Source of the DNA: Flavobacterium notoginsengisoli
GTDB lineage: Bacteria; Bacteroidota; Bacteroidia; Flavobacteriales; Flavobacteriaceae
Assembly: GCF_014207905.1 (NCBI RefSeq)
Contig: NZ_JACHLB010000003.1
Location: forward strand, 434,001 to 498,000
Length of the DNA stretch: 64,000 bases
Reading direction: 5' to 3'
Shown: piece by piece, positions 24,731 to 36,000 of the stretch
Layout: every line of letters starts with the position of its first letter
Position numbering within the stretch: the first letter of the stretch is position 1
Program-made: the position numbers and the translations under genes
Notes under the pieces: model-generated
Seen by the model: only the letters and a program-made list of their open reading frames with translations
The model's database searches: none
What the model was told of the DNA's origin: nothing

Positions 24731-24853
24731 TTTCACGCAGATTGGGCAGATAAATATTATCATAATGAATATTTCGATCAAGCAGATCTTACATAAAAAA
24801 CTAAATATATAATCTTCATAAATCAGCTTAAATCTTTTAAAATCTGCGTGAAA
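24731..24853. repeat. Wide inverted repeat TTTCACGCAGATT
   Basis: Thirteen-base perfect arms at 24731-24743 and 24841-24853 frame about 97 AT-rich bases between two minus-strand genes. This looks like another dispersed flavobacterial repeat. No gene is seen inside. Confidence 0.55.
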
Positions 24854-24861
24854 TAAAACTT

Positions 24862-25428
24862 TTAAGCATGAATTACTGCTTTTCTAATTCGGCTTAAATG
24901 TCTTGGCGTAATTCCTAAATAAGAAGCTAAATATTGCAAAGGAATTAGCTGTAAATATTTTTGATGATTCTGATACAATTCTTGATAACGCTCTGCTCCA
25001 GATAATTTCTGAAAAGAAACCATTCTATTATGAAGATTTACAAATTCTAATTCGGTTAATTTCCTACCAGTTTCCTGCCAATTAAAACCTGATTTATAAA
25101 GTTTTTCCAAAGCTTTCCGATCCAGAATTTGCAACTCTACATCAGTTAAAGCTTGGATATTTTCTGTCGCTTTTTCTTGAGTTATGAAACTGGCAAAAGA
25201 TGCCATAAATTCGTTTTCAAAAGCAAAACAATTGGTGATTTCATCACCTTTATGATTCATAAAAAAGGAACGTAGAATTCCTTTTTTTATAAAAACAATT
25301 TCATTGCAAACTTGATCTTCAGTCAATAAAAGTTCACCTTTTTTCAAAGTGCGAAAAGTTATTAAATCATCTAAAAGATTTAATTCTTCTTGTGAAAAAT
25401 CCTGAATAGACTGAAAAATTGATTTCAT
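24862..25428 (-). CDS. Crp/Fnr-family transcriptional regulator
   Basis: A 188-residue protein. Residues about 15-115 form the cyclic-nucleotide-binding beta-roll (LKKGELLLTEDQVCNEIVFI, GILRSFFMNHKGDEITNCFA). The C-terminal end has a helix-turn-helix (LQYLASYLGITPRHLSRIRK). The ligand residues for cAMP (an RE or RR pair in the PBC) are not evident, as in most Bacteroidota members, so the effector is unknown. It may control the oxidoreductase downstream. It is followed upstream by an inverted repeat and then the ppx operon on the same strand. Confidence 0.88.
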   Translation of the reverse strand: MKSIFQSIQDFSQEELNLLDDLITFRTLKKGELLLTEDQVCNEIVFIKKGILRSFFMNHKGDEITNCFAFENEFMASFASFITQEKATENIQALTDVELQILDRKALEKLYKSGFNWQETGRKLTELEFVNLHNRMVSFQKLSGAERYQELYQNHQKYLQLIPLQYLASYLGITPRHLSRIRKAVIHA

Positions 25429-25438
25429 TTAAAAAAGT

Positions 25439-25527
25439 TTTGCCACGAATTACACAAATTTACACTAATTTTCATTCGCAAAGTGTGAAAAATAATTTGT
25501 GCAAATTTGTGAAATTCATGGCAAAAA
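25439..25527. repeat. Inverted repeat of the TTTTGCCACGAA family
   Basis: The left arm starts TTTTGCCACGAATTACAC and the right arm ends GTGAAATTCATGGCAAAA; several mismatches. Same family as 4531-4611. It separates ppx from the Crp-like gene and may help terminate the polyphosphate operon. Confidence 0.65.
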
Positions 25528-25531
25528 AATA

Positions 25532-26422
25532 TTAAATTTTCCCGTAATACATTGCTTTTACGATACCATCAGAAAGTCCGATTTTTGGAACGTAAATTTG
25601 ACGGGCTCCGCTCCATTTCATTGCATTCAGATAAATACGAGTTGCATGGATAATTACGTCGGCACGGTCAGAGTTTAAACCTAATTCGGCAATTCTTTGT
25701 TCGTAGGTTAATGAATTCAGGAATGCATATTGCGAATTGATGTAAATGTAAGAAAGTGGTTTTTCCTGCTGTTTTCCAGACATTTTAAACAACTTATTGA
25801 TGTTTCCTCCAGAACCTATCAACGTAACCTCTTCGTAATCTGCTGTATTGGTTTTAATCCATTTTTCGATTTCATCCCAAACCACATCATGAACCATATT
25901 ATTCAATAAACGAACTGTTCCTGCTTTGAAAGATCTTGACGTAATCATTTTGCCTGAAGAGAAAAGCGTAAACTCTGTACTTCCACCTCCAACATCTACA
26001 AAAAGATAGGTTTCATCAGATTTAATCAAATGATGCAAATCTGTAGAAGCAATAATCGCGGCTTCTTTTTTACCATCAATAATTTCGATTTTAATGTCGG
26101 CTTTTTTCTTAATTAAAGCTACTACTTCTTTAGCATTATAAGCTTCGCGCATTGCAGAAGTTGCGAATGCCATATAACGTTCTACCTTATGTACTTTCAT
26201 CAAAAGATTGAATGCTTTCATGGCATCAACCATTCGATCTATATTTTCCTGCGAAATTTCTCCAACTGTAAAGGCATCTTGCCCTAAACGAATTGGCACA
26301 CGAACAAGGGAACTTTTATTAAACTGCGGTTCTTTTCCTTCTTGTTCCACAACATTCGATATCAGAAGCCTCATGGCATTTGAACCGATATCTATTGCTG
26401 CAAACTTCCTAATATTAATCAT
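25532..26422 (-). CDS. ppx: Exopolyphosphatase / Ppx-GppA family
   Basis: A 296-residue ASKHA-fold phosphatase: phosphate-1 motif FAAIDIGSNAMRLLI at the N-terminus, VDVGGGSTEFTLF (phosphate-2), and TLIGSGGNINKLFKM. It is the short, HD-less form common in Bacteroidota. Family members release phosphate from polyphosphate ends or the 5' phosphate of pppGpp. Being downstream of ppk1 favours polyphosphate. The ATG at 26422 (MINIRKFAAID) is chosen over GTG two codons earlier. Last gene of sixA-ppk1-ppx; 33 bases separate it from ppk1. Confidence 0.9.
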   Translation of the reverse strand: MINIRKFAAIDIGSNAMRLLISNVVEQEGKEPQFNKSSLVRVPIRLGQDAFTVGEISQENIDRMVDAMKAFNLLMKVHKVERYMAFATSAMREAYNAKEVVALIKKKADIKIEIIDGKKEAAIIASTDLHHLIKSDETYLFVDVGGGSTEFTLFSSGKMITSRSFKAGTVRLLNNMVHDVVWDEIEKWIKTNTADYEEVTLIGSGGNINKLFKMSGKQQEKPLSYIYINSQYAFLNSLTYEQRIAELGLNSDRADVIIHATRIYLNAMKWSGARQIYVPKIGLSDGIVKAMYYGKI

Positions 26423-26455
26423 GCTCACTTTATGATTTGAAATTGGTATTTATTA

Positions 26456-28534
26456 TTAATTTACTTTTTGAGGAACTTCTTCTATTACCTCTGCCTTTTT
26501 TTGATAATATTTATAAGTCTCGAACTGAGCTCTAAAAGGGGCATGATGATTTTTAGGTTTGTATTTATTATCTAATTTATAAGAATGATATCTCACTTTT
26601 ACATTTCCTTTCCAGCCAATGTTGAAATTGTCGATTAACTCTTTTTTAATTTCAAGATCATAAATCGGACATGTTACCTCAACCCTTGCGTCAAGATTTC
26701 TAGTCATGAAATCGGCAGAAGAAATATAAACTTCCGTCAATCCTGCATTCCCAAAAATATAAACTCTTGAATGTTCCAAATAATTATCGACAATACTTAT
26801 GGCTTCAATATTTTCACTCATTCCTGGAATTCCTGGAATTAAAGAGCAGATTCCTCTTACTTGAAGCTGAATTTTTACACCAGCATTACTGGCTTCATAT
26901 AATTTATCGATCATCTTAAAATCTGACAAACTATTCATTTTAAGCTTTATGTGTGTTTTTCTACCAGCCAACGCATGTAAAATCTCACGATCAATCAACT
27001 TTACAAATTTAGTTCTGGTGTAATGAGGCGACACAATTAAATGTTTGTATCGGTGTACTCTATAATTGACATCGAAAAACTCAAATATTTTTGATGTGTC
27101 TTTTAAAATTCCTTGATGGCAAGTTAAAAGCGTTACATCAGTATAGATCTTAGCTGTTGATTCGTTGAAATTTCCTGTTGAAATAAATCCGTAGCGACGA
27201 TTTTTACCATTTTCCAATCTTTCAATAACACAAATTTTACTGTGCACTTTAAGACCTTTCATTCCAAAAATTAGTTCAATTCCTTCCATCTGCATTTGTT
27301 CTGCATACGAAATATTTGAAGCTTCATCAAAACGTGCCTGAAGTTCAATTTGAACCACTACTCTTTTACCATTTTTAGCCGCGTTTATAAGCGAACTAAT
27401 AATTTGCGAGTTCTTAGCTAAACGATATAATGTAATTTTAATACTTGTTACTTTTGGATCTAATGCCGCCTCACGAAGAAACTTTGTTAAATAAGAAAAA
27501 GACTGATATGGAGCATTAACTAAATAATCCTTTTTGCTAATCTTTTCTAAGATACTTCCTTCAAGGCTTAAACCTGGAACTGGCATTGGTTCATTTGGTT
27601 TGTATAACAAATCGTAACGCCCAAGATTTGGAAATCCCATGTAATCGCGACGGTTATGATATCTTCCTCCAGGAATTATACTATCCGTTTCTTCGATTTT
27701 CATTTTATCTAAAAAGAAACGCAAAGTATCATCTTCAATTAAACTATCGTAAATAAAACGAACAGGTTCTCCAATTCTACGATCTTTTACAGACGAAGCG
27801 ATTTTCTCCAACATACTCTTACTCAAATCACTATCAATTTCTAATTGTGCGTCACGAGTAATTTTAATCATGTGAGCCGAAACCGTTTTGTAATCGAAGA
27901 TGTTAAAGATGTTTTTCAGTTTAAAACGAATTACATCATCGATTAAAATCACGTATTGTTTTTCATCTTCAGAAGGAAGAACAACAAATCTGTTAATGTT
28001 TTTCGGAATTTCAATTAAAGCATATCTAACTTCATCATTTTTTAATTCTAAACGAACAGCCAAATATCCCAAAGTATCTTTTAAAACAGGAAATACGGCT
28101 AGATCATTTAAAATGATGGTTACCAATTCTGGACTTAATTTTTGCATAAAAAAGTCCTTCAAAAAACATTCTTGCTTTGGAGTAATTTGAGTTTCGTTAA
28201 TTATAAAAATATTTTCGGCTTCTAGTTCTGATTCTATATTGCCAAGAATACGCAAACTTTCAGATTGCTGCTGAATAACAATTTCTGTAATATCTTTAAT
28301 TAATTGATGAGCAGAAATTCCGCCCAAATATTTTTCACCAGAAATACCAGAGAGACTTAATCTTCTAATGGCTGCATATCGAACCCTAAAAAATTCATCT
28401 AAATTGTTTGAAAAAATTCCAACAAATCGCAATCTATCTAAAAGCGGAACCGTATTATCTGCGGCTTCCTGAAGAACTCTTGCATTAAACGCTAACCAGC
28501 TTTTTTCTCTATCGATATATTTCTGTTCGTACAC
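26456..28534 (-). CDS. ppk1: Polyphosphate kinase 1
   Basis: A 692-residue PPK1 of normal length with the N-domain (IDREKSWLAFNARVLQEAAD, NNLDEFFRVR), head domain and two phospholipase-D-like catalytic domains. The phosphorylated histidine lies at about residue 431 in GLKVHSKICVIER, followed by FISTGNFNESTAKIYTD. The second catalytic histidine is in NYLEHSRVYIFGN. PPK1 reversibly polymerises the gamma-phosphate of ATP into polyphosphate. Translation begins at GTG 28534, two bases after the sixA stop, so expression is coupled to sixA. The product supplies the substrate for the Ppx encoded next. Confidence 0.96.
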   Translation of the reverse strand: MYEQKYIDREKSWLAFNARVLQEAADNTVPLLDRLRFVGIFSNNLDEFFRVRYAAIRRLSLSGISGEKYLGGISAHQLIKDITEIVIQQQSESLRILGNIESELEAENIFIINETQITPKQECFLKDFFMQKLSPELVTIILNDLAVFPVLKDTLGYLAVRLELKNDEVRYALIEIPKNINRFVVLPSEDEKQYVILIDDVIRFKLKNIFNIFDYKTVSAHMIKITRDAQLEIDSDLSKSMLEKIASSVKDRRIGEPVRFIYDSLIEDDTLRFFLDKMKIEETDSIIPGGRYHNRRDYMGFPNLGRYDLLYKPNEPMPVPGLSLEGSILEKISKKDYLVNAPYQSFSYLTKFLREAALDPKVTSIKITLYRLAKNSQIISSLINAAKNGKRVVVQIELQARFDEASNISYAEQMQMEGIELIFGMKGLKVHSKICVIERLENGKNRRYGFISTGNFNESTAKIYTDVTLLTCHQGILKDTSKIFEFFDVNYRVHRYKHLIVSPHYTRTKFVKLIDREILHALAGRKTHIKLKMNSLSDFKMIDKLYEASNAGVKIQLQVRGICSLIPGIPGMSENIEAISIVDNYLEHSRVYIFGNAGLTEVYISSADFMTRNLDARVEVTCPIYDLEIKKELIDNFNIGWKGNVKVRYHSYKLDNKYKPKNHHAPFRAQFETYKYYQKKAEVIEEVPQKVN

Positions 28535-28536
28535 TG

Positions 28537-29025
28537 TTATGATTTTAAATCTTTGGGGAAAATAGTTTTATGTGTTTTACCTTTATTTATAGTATCCCAG
28601 CTTTCGGCATCAAATTGTAAGGATACAAATCCTGAAGTTGGAACATTATCTATAAAAACATCTCCAAATTTATTAACAAAATTTGTAATAGCCTCGTTAT
28701 GTCCGAAAAGAATAACGCTTTCTAAACTATTATCACACGATTTGATAACTTTTTCGAGTTGTTTCTCATCAAAAGTATATAAATCGTCTTTAAAAACGAT
28801 GCTTTCTAAAGGATAGGAAATATTCTGAGCAAAGATTAATGCGGTTTCTGATGCTCTTGCAGCAGTACTACTCCAAATTATATAGGTTTTAGGAAGATAT
28901 TTAGAAATGTGTAACGAAACATCATGTGCATCTAAAATTCCTCTTTTCATTAATGGGCGATCAAAATCTTTCAATGGTGCTTCCCAACTTGATTTAGCAT
29001 GACGTATTAAAATTAGATTTTTCAT
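28537..29025 (-). CDS. SixA-like histidine phosphatase
   Basis: A 162-residue phosphoglycerate-mutase-fold protein. It starts with ILIRHAKSSWEAPLKDFDRPL, whose RHA(K) supplies the catalytic His9, and has a second histidine in VILFGHNEAITNF. This is the short SixA form, which removes phosphate from phosphohistidine proteins in E. coli. The position as first gene of sixA-ppk1-ppx suggests action connected to phosphate or polyphosphate metabolism, though the substrate is not known. The ATG start follows a 500-base divergent intergenic region. Confidence 0.88.
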   Translation of the reverse strand: MKNLILIRHAKSSWEAPLKDFDRPLMKRGILDAHDVSLHISKYLPKTYIIWSSTAARASETALIFAQNISYPLESIVFKDDLYTFDEKQLEKVIKSCDNSLESVILFGHNEAITNFVNKFGDVFIDNVPTSGFVSLQFDAESWDTINKGKTHKTIFPKDLKS

Positions 29026-29524
29026 AAGCTTTAAAATTTAAAAACCCGATTTGGAGATTAGTATTTTTTAATTAAGTTCTAATTTACAAAAGAAATTTTA
29101 AACCTTTTCTATTTTTTATTTCTGTTAACACTATAATCAAATTTTAACAAGAATGTATTCTTTATAATATGTTAATCTTAAAAAAAATCACAATTCAAAA
29201 AAAATACAATTAGTGTATTTTATCTAAGAAATCAGTATTTGGTCGAGATTCTCTAAATTTGCAAAATTTTAACCAAATACCTGATTATTAAGTATTTATA
29301 ATATTTTAAAATTTCTATTTTTCATTAAAAAAGCAAAAAAACGGGTTGCGTTTTTTGCATTTTTATGTTAAAAAATAATCTTTTTATCGTTTTTTTTTGT
29401 AGAAAAAATACATTTCAACGAGTTTTTAGGTTAGTTGTAGATAAAAAAATTCAATTAGAAAAACTCTAATATAACTTTGATTCTGTTAAAATTTAGTAAA
29501 TACTTTTAAACAAAATCATAAGTT
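29026..29524. other. Long AT-rich intergenic region between sixA and the adhesin operon
   Basis: No gene is seen in these 499 bases. They serve as divergent promoter space for sixA and the adhesin operon. An imperfect hairpin made of GCAAAAAAACG / GCGTTTTTTGC lies at 29332-29358. TAnnTTTG matches occur at 29254-29261 (TAAATTTG) and 29472-29479 (TAACTTTG). Confidence 0.5.
29472..29479 (+). promoter_or_regulatory. Candidate -7 element of the adhesin operon
   Basis: TAACTTTG fits TAnnTTTG and lies 45 bases before the first ATG of the operon. No TTG is found at the ideal distance, so confidence is limited. Confidence 0.35.
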
Positions 29525-30076
29525 ATGAAAACTAAATCTACTCTTGAAAAAGCAGTAAAATTTGTTGCAAATTGTAAGTTTATTTTTCTCTCAAAGAGAA
29601 ACATCTTTCAAAAAAATATTTTCTTCATACTGTTTTTTTTGACAACAACTTTTTCATTTGCTCAAAGTGAAAATGTGGATTCGTACTTAAAAAACTTAGA
29701 GAGTTCTGGACAAAGTTCTAAGCTGAGCAATCTCAAACATCTTTTGTATGATTTACAATCTTCTGTTTATTCTTTTTCTGGACAAACCAAAGTTTATGGT
29801 GAAAAACCTACGTCTTTATTTACAGATATAAACTCGCTTAATAGCCTTAACACAGCAGTTTCATTAAAAAGTGATATCGAAATTGCAACAATCAAAATTG
29901 AAACATCGACAGATTTAAATAAATCTATTGATCTTAATTCTTTCTCCAATTTTGAAAATCTAAAATACATTCTCATCATTTCAAATATCCAGACAAACCC
30001 TGCTGTGATCAATAACTTGATTAAAAATGATACTTCAAAATATGTTCTACTTTATAAAATCTCTATAGGCGGATAA
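29525..30076 (+). CDS. Secreted protein of unknown function in the adhesin operon
   Basis: A 183-residue protein with an unusually long, basic lead (about 28 residues) before a signal-peptide core (IFFILFFLTTTFSFAQ). The mature part, about 135 residues, contains NLKHLLYDLQSSVYSFSGQT, a Ser/Leu-rich middle and NFENLKYILIISNIQTNPAV. No domain is recognised and there is no lipobox. It lies 17 bases before the giant adhesin gene and is surely co-transcribed. Small unassigned proteins occupy similar places near flavobacterial sprB-type genes, so a role in adhesin secretion or anchoring is a guess. Confidence 0.65.
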   Translation: MKTKSTLEKAVKFVANCKFIFLSKRNIFQKNIFFILFFLTTTFSFAQSENVDSYLKNLESSGQSSKLSNLKHLLYDLQSSVYSFSGQTKVYGEKPTSLFTDINSLNSLNTAVSLKSDIEIATIKIETSTDLNKSIDLNSFSNFENLKYILIISNIQTNPAVINNLIKNDTSKYVLLYKISIGG

Positions 30077-30093
30077 TTTAAAAAGCTATTACT

Positions 30094-33000
30094 ATGAAAA
30101 AATTCTACTATCCCTATTTAACGGCTTTTTATATCTTTTTAGTGCTTTTTATGGGCATTAATGAGGCAAAAGCTCAAGTAATTGTACCGTTTAAAGAACG
30201 AACTTCTTCTTATTCTCCGACTAGAACAATCTATAAAATCAAAGGAGATTTTACGATGATTGGAAATATCAACTTAACGACTCAGAATTATGATCGATGG
30301 GAAACAAATGGTGATTTTCCGATGATATATGTTGATAAAGACAATAATAACCAAACCGTTAATTCTTCTTCTGCAACTTTAGATTTATTGAATGATCACG
30401 GTGCCAAATTAACAAACTGCTATAATATTGTTTACGCTGGATTGTACTGGACTGGAAGAATTGACAATGCAACTAATAGCCCTAGTACTTTTACTGTAAA
30501 TAAAAACGGTACCGTTGCAACTCTAGACAAAAGAAAAATCTTGTTTAAAGGTCCAAATAATGGCAACTACGATGAATTTACAGCAACAGACATCTATTTC
30601 CCAACCAATTCTGAAAATAATATTTTTACGGCATACACAGAAGTTACAGATTATGTAAAAGCAAATGGAGTTGGTGAATATTTTGCTGCCAACATTGCCG
30701 CTACAGAAGGTGCTGACGGTGGTGCGATAGGAAAATATGCTGGATGGGGATTAGTAGTGGTTTATGAAAATTCAGACATGAAAAATAGAGATATTACTGT
30801 TTTTGATGGTCATGCATTTGTACAAAATAATATTACTGCCGATCACTCTTTTTCTGTTTCTGGATTTAATTCCATAGCATCTGGACCTGTTGATGTTAAA
30901 CTTGGAATTATGGCCGGTGAAGGTGATGTCAATTATAACGGCGATTACTTTAAAATTCAGAAATTAAATAGTAATGATTATTTAAGCTTAAGTCATTCCG
31001 AAAATTCGCCTGATAATTTCTTTAACTCTTCAATCAATACTGGAGGAAATTATAGAAATCCAAATCTCGAAAATAATTCAGGAATGGATATCAGCATGTT
31101 TAAACTTCCAAATGAAAATAAAGACATCATTGGAAATAATCAGACTTCTACCACTTTCAGATATGGATCTACTGTTGACACTTATGTAATCTTTTCTATT
31201 GTTATGGCAGTTGACGCCTATGTTCCAGAAATTGAAGGTATAATTAGTGCTACCACAATAAACGGAAGTCCTGCTGGAGCTGGTCCATATACAGTTTTGC
31301 CTGGTCAGGAACTTGGTTATAAAGTTCAAATACAAAATAGAGGAACAGAAGCCATCCAAAATAGTAAACTTGTTATTCCAATTCCTTACAATGCTACATT
31401 TGTTAATGGAAGTTTGGCAAAAACGATAAATTTCACTCCTGCTCCTTCTCCAAATTCATTGACTTATGAACCAACAATTGGTGCAAATGGATCTATTGTT
31501 TGGGATTTAGGAACATTGCCATTACCTACCGATCCAAATACTGTTTTGGGAGAATTAACATTCACATTAAAATCAACTGAGAATTGTGCCTTGTTAAAAA
31601 ATTCTAACTGTAGTAATGTTATTCAGGTAGATGGAAAATTAAGTGGAAAAGGCGTTAATTCGTCAGTTACTGTATCAGATCACTCTTTGATATTAGGTTA
31701 CACGCCATCTGGAAACTGTACGGGATCTTCAATCGCTGCACCGCTTCAAACGACCATAGATTCAGCAAATTATACTAATGCAAATTGCCAAGCTACACCT
31801 CCAACAATTGCTTTTACTTTTTGCAACAGTGCATCATCAATTCCTGTTACAGATGTAACGGGGTCATTTCCAACTGGATCAACATTTTATAATGCGTATC
31901 CAGTAGTTGCAGGAACAACAACACAATATACTATAAATAATCCGTTTCCTGCTACCGTTGGAACATCGACTTATTATGCAATTCCACCAGGAGCTTCTAG
32001 CGGATGCTATTTTGCATTTACTATTACAATTGAAAGCATCACAACAACACCAACTGTAACTAGCCCAATAAATTATTGTATTGGCGATACTCCAGTTGCA
32101 TTGACTGCTGTTCCTACAAAGCCAGAATATACATTGTACTATTATGAAACTTTGACCTCAACTGGTCAACAGTCGCTAACTCCTTCTACAGCTGTAGCTG
32201 GGCAATATACTTACTATGTTGCTGAAGGAAAAACGAATGCTTGTATTGGTCCAAAAAAAGAAATAATCGTTAATGTAAATGAAAAACCAACAGTTACAAT
32301 AACTAATCCGCTTCCAATTTGTTCACCAGCAACTTCGGTAGATTTAACTACTGCAAGTATTACTACTGGAAGCTCATCAGGATTAACATATACTTATTGG
32401 ACAGACGCAACAGCAACAACTCCGTATTCTAACTTTGCTGCAGCAGTTCCTGGAACTTATTACATCAAAGGAACAAATGCTTCGAATTGTTTTGATATAA
32501 AACCAGTTGTAGTGACGAAAAGTACCGTTACAGTAACTGAATTAATTGCTTCGCATGTTGATGTAAAATGCTTCAACCAAGCTACAGGTTCTATTACCGT
32601 AGAAAATGCTTCTGGCGGAGTGGCTCCTTATACATATTCATGGAAAAAGAATGGCGCTGCTTATGCAGGAACTTCTCAAACTTTAACTAATTTGGAAGCT
32701 GGAAGTTATGAAGTTACAGCAATGGATAGCAATGGTTGTCAAGGAACTTTAGTTATTACAATTTCGCAACCTACAGGGGCTTTAGCTTTAGCTGCATCTT
32801 CTAAAACAGATGTTTCATGCTTTGGAAAAAGTACTGGAACTTTGACAGCAGGTACTGTGACAAATGCTATAGGAACTGTAAAATATTCTTGGAAAGACAA
32901 TACAAATGCAGAAATCTCAACTTCTGCAAATGTTACTGATATGCCAGCGGGAACTTATACTTTGACTGTAACAGATGACTGTTCTTCTGCATCTAATTCT

Positions 33001-36000
33001 GTTACAATTGGACAGCCTGCAGCAATTTTAAGCGCAATAAAATCTCAAACTAATGTTTCTTGTGGAAATGGAAATAACGGTTCTGCTACAGTTACTGTCT
33101 CTGGAGGAACTCCAGCCTATACTTATGTATGGAATACTATTCCGGCTCAAACAACTGCAACTGCAACTAATCTTACTGCCGGAAATTATAGTGTAAAAAT
33201 TACAGATGCAAATGGTTGTGAAATTAATGAGTCTTTTACAATTTTAGATGGAGATTCTATCAAACCAATTATAAATCCGTTACCTCAAACTACGACAATT
33301 AATTGTCCTGCTGAACCTGTTTTTGCACAAGCAACTGCAACAGATGATAGTGGAACTGTAACATCATTAACTTATGTAGACGATACGGTTTCTGGAAATT
33401 GTGCAGGATCTTATACCAAAACTAGAACATGGACAGCTCAGGATGCTTGCGGAAACGTTTCTCTTCCTGTTACTCAAACTATTATTGTTCAAGATATAAC
33501 AGCGCCAACTTGGACAACTTTAGCAGGATCTTTAGACAAAACTGTAGAATGCAATGATGCAGCTGCTTTAGCAAATGCTCAGGCTTTATTCCCTACAGCG
33601 ACAGATTCTTGCGATGCTGATGTTACTAATATTGTAAAAGTTAGCGGACAGTTTACTGCTTCTGCCGGATGCACAAACGCAGGAACTTATACGAACACTT
33701 GGACGGTTAAAGATGATTGCGGAAATACTTCTGATACTTTCACACAAATAATAACTATTCAAGATACAACAGCGCCAATTTGGACAACTTTAGCAGGATC
33801 TTTAGACAAAACTGTAGAATGCAATGATGCAGCTGCTTTAGCAAATGCTCAGGCTTTATTACCCACAGCAACAGATTCTTGCGATGCCGATGTAACTAAC
33901 ATTGTAAAAGTAAGCGGACAGTTTACTGCTTCGGCTGGATGCGGAAATGCAGGAACTTATACGAACACTTGGACAGTTAAAGACGATTGCGGAAATGCTT
34001 CTGATACTTTCACACAAATAATCACTATTCAAGATACAACAGCGCCAATTTGGACAACTTTAGCAGGATCTTTAGACAAAACTGTAGAATGCAGTGATGC
34101 AGCTGCTCTAGCAAATGCTCAGGCTTTATTTCCAGCGGCTTCAGATTCTTGTGATGCCGATGTAAATAATATTGTAAAAGTTAGCGGACAGTTTACGGCT
34201 TCGGCTGGATGCGGAAATGCAGGAACTTATACGAACACTTGGACCGTTAAAGACGATTGCGGAAATGCTTCTGATACTTTCACACAAATAATCACTATTC
34301 AAGATACAACAGCACCAACTTGGACAACTTTAGCAGGATCTTTAGACAAAACTGTAGAATGCAGTGATGCAGCTGCTTTAGCAAATGCTCAGGCTTTATT
34401 TCCAACTGCTTCAGATTCTTGTGATGCTGATGTAACCAATATTGTAAAAGTAAGCGGACAGTTTACTGCTTCTGCCGGATGCGGAAATGCAGGTACTTAC
34501 ACCAACACTTGGACTGTTAAAGACGATTGCGGAAATGTTTCTAACACATTCACACAAGTAATTACTATTCAAGATACAACTGCACCATTATTTACTGGAA
34601 ATCTTCCACAGAACGTTACCGTTTCATGTGATGCTATTCCTGAAGTAGCAGAAATGACTGCTTCTGATAATTGCAATGGGAATTTGCCAATTGTATTTTC
34701 TGAAACAAAATCAGATATTCAAAATGGATGCGCTTCGAATTATACCTTAACACGTACTTGGAAAACTAGTGATTGTGGAGGAAATGTAGTTTCTTATACT
34801 CAAATTATTACAGTTAGAGATACTAAAGCTCCAACAGGAACAGCTCCTGCCAACGTAACCAATTTAGCTAGCGTAGATTTGATTCCTGTTGGAAGTCCAG
34901 CAGATATTAAAGATGCAGCAGATAATTGCAGTCCAACCGTTAATATTACTGTTACTGACACTAACAACGGATGCGATGGAAATGTTTACATTCTAACCAG
35001 AACATACACTTTAACTGATTGTGCAGGAAATAAAAGAGAACTAGTTCAGACTTTTACTGTAAACTGTAAACCTAAAAAAGTCATTATAGCTAATGATGAT
35101 GCAGCTGGTCCAATTGCTGGGGTAAATCATACCACAACAAATGTTTTAAATGTATTTTCAAATGATACTCTTGATGGCGTTATCGTTACTCCATCGGATG
35201 TTATTTTAACAACAATAACACCAAATGCCTTTTTACAGCTAAATCCAAATGGTTCTATAGATGTGTTACCAAATGCACCTGTTGGCACATTAACTTTAGT
35301 TTATCAAATTTGCGAAGCAAACCAAACAGACAATTGCGACACTGCTACAGTTACAATTACAATTGAAGCTCCAAAAATTACAGTTTCTGCAACTCCAATC
35401 TGTGTCAACGATGTTCCATATATTGATTATGTAGTAACTGCTGTAAACTTTACTCCAGTAAATGGCGTAACCATAGCATGGGCTGATAGTAATAACAACA
35501 TTATCTCAACAATGAATAATCTGCCATTAAGCGGACGTGTTTTATGGCCAGGTGCAGTAGTAGATGGAAATGGAAAAGGCATTGATTGGCCAGGATGGAT
35601 TTTTGAAAATAACAAATGGGTTCAAGGTGCAGATGGATTTGAAAAATTACGTCCGACAGCTATTTTAACGCTGACTTTAAATCCAAGCGAAACAATCACA
35701 GTAAATTATCCTCCATCTGATCCTTATTGTACAGCTCGTCCAACATTTGCCATTATTGCAAATAATGATACAGCTGGACCTATAAACGGAGCCACTGGAG
35801 CAAATAATATCATAAATGTACTTACTAATGATACCTTAAATGGTTCAGCAGTAAACTTAAATGACATCACTTTAACAACAACTATTCCTGATCCAAAAGG
35901 AGCTTTGACATTAAATTCAGATGGTTCTGTAAATGTTGCTCCAAATACACCTGCAGGAACGTATACATTAACATACCAAATTTGTGAAAAAGCCGATTTT

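Noticed and set aside
33499..34578. Separate genes or a transposon in the repeated block
   Set aside because: The 270-bp units are in frame within the adhesin and encode one repeated domain.
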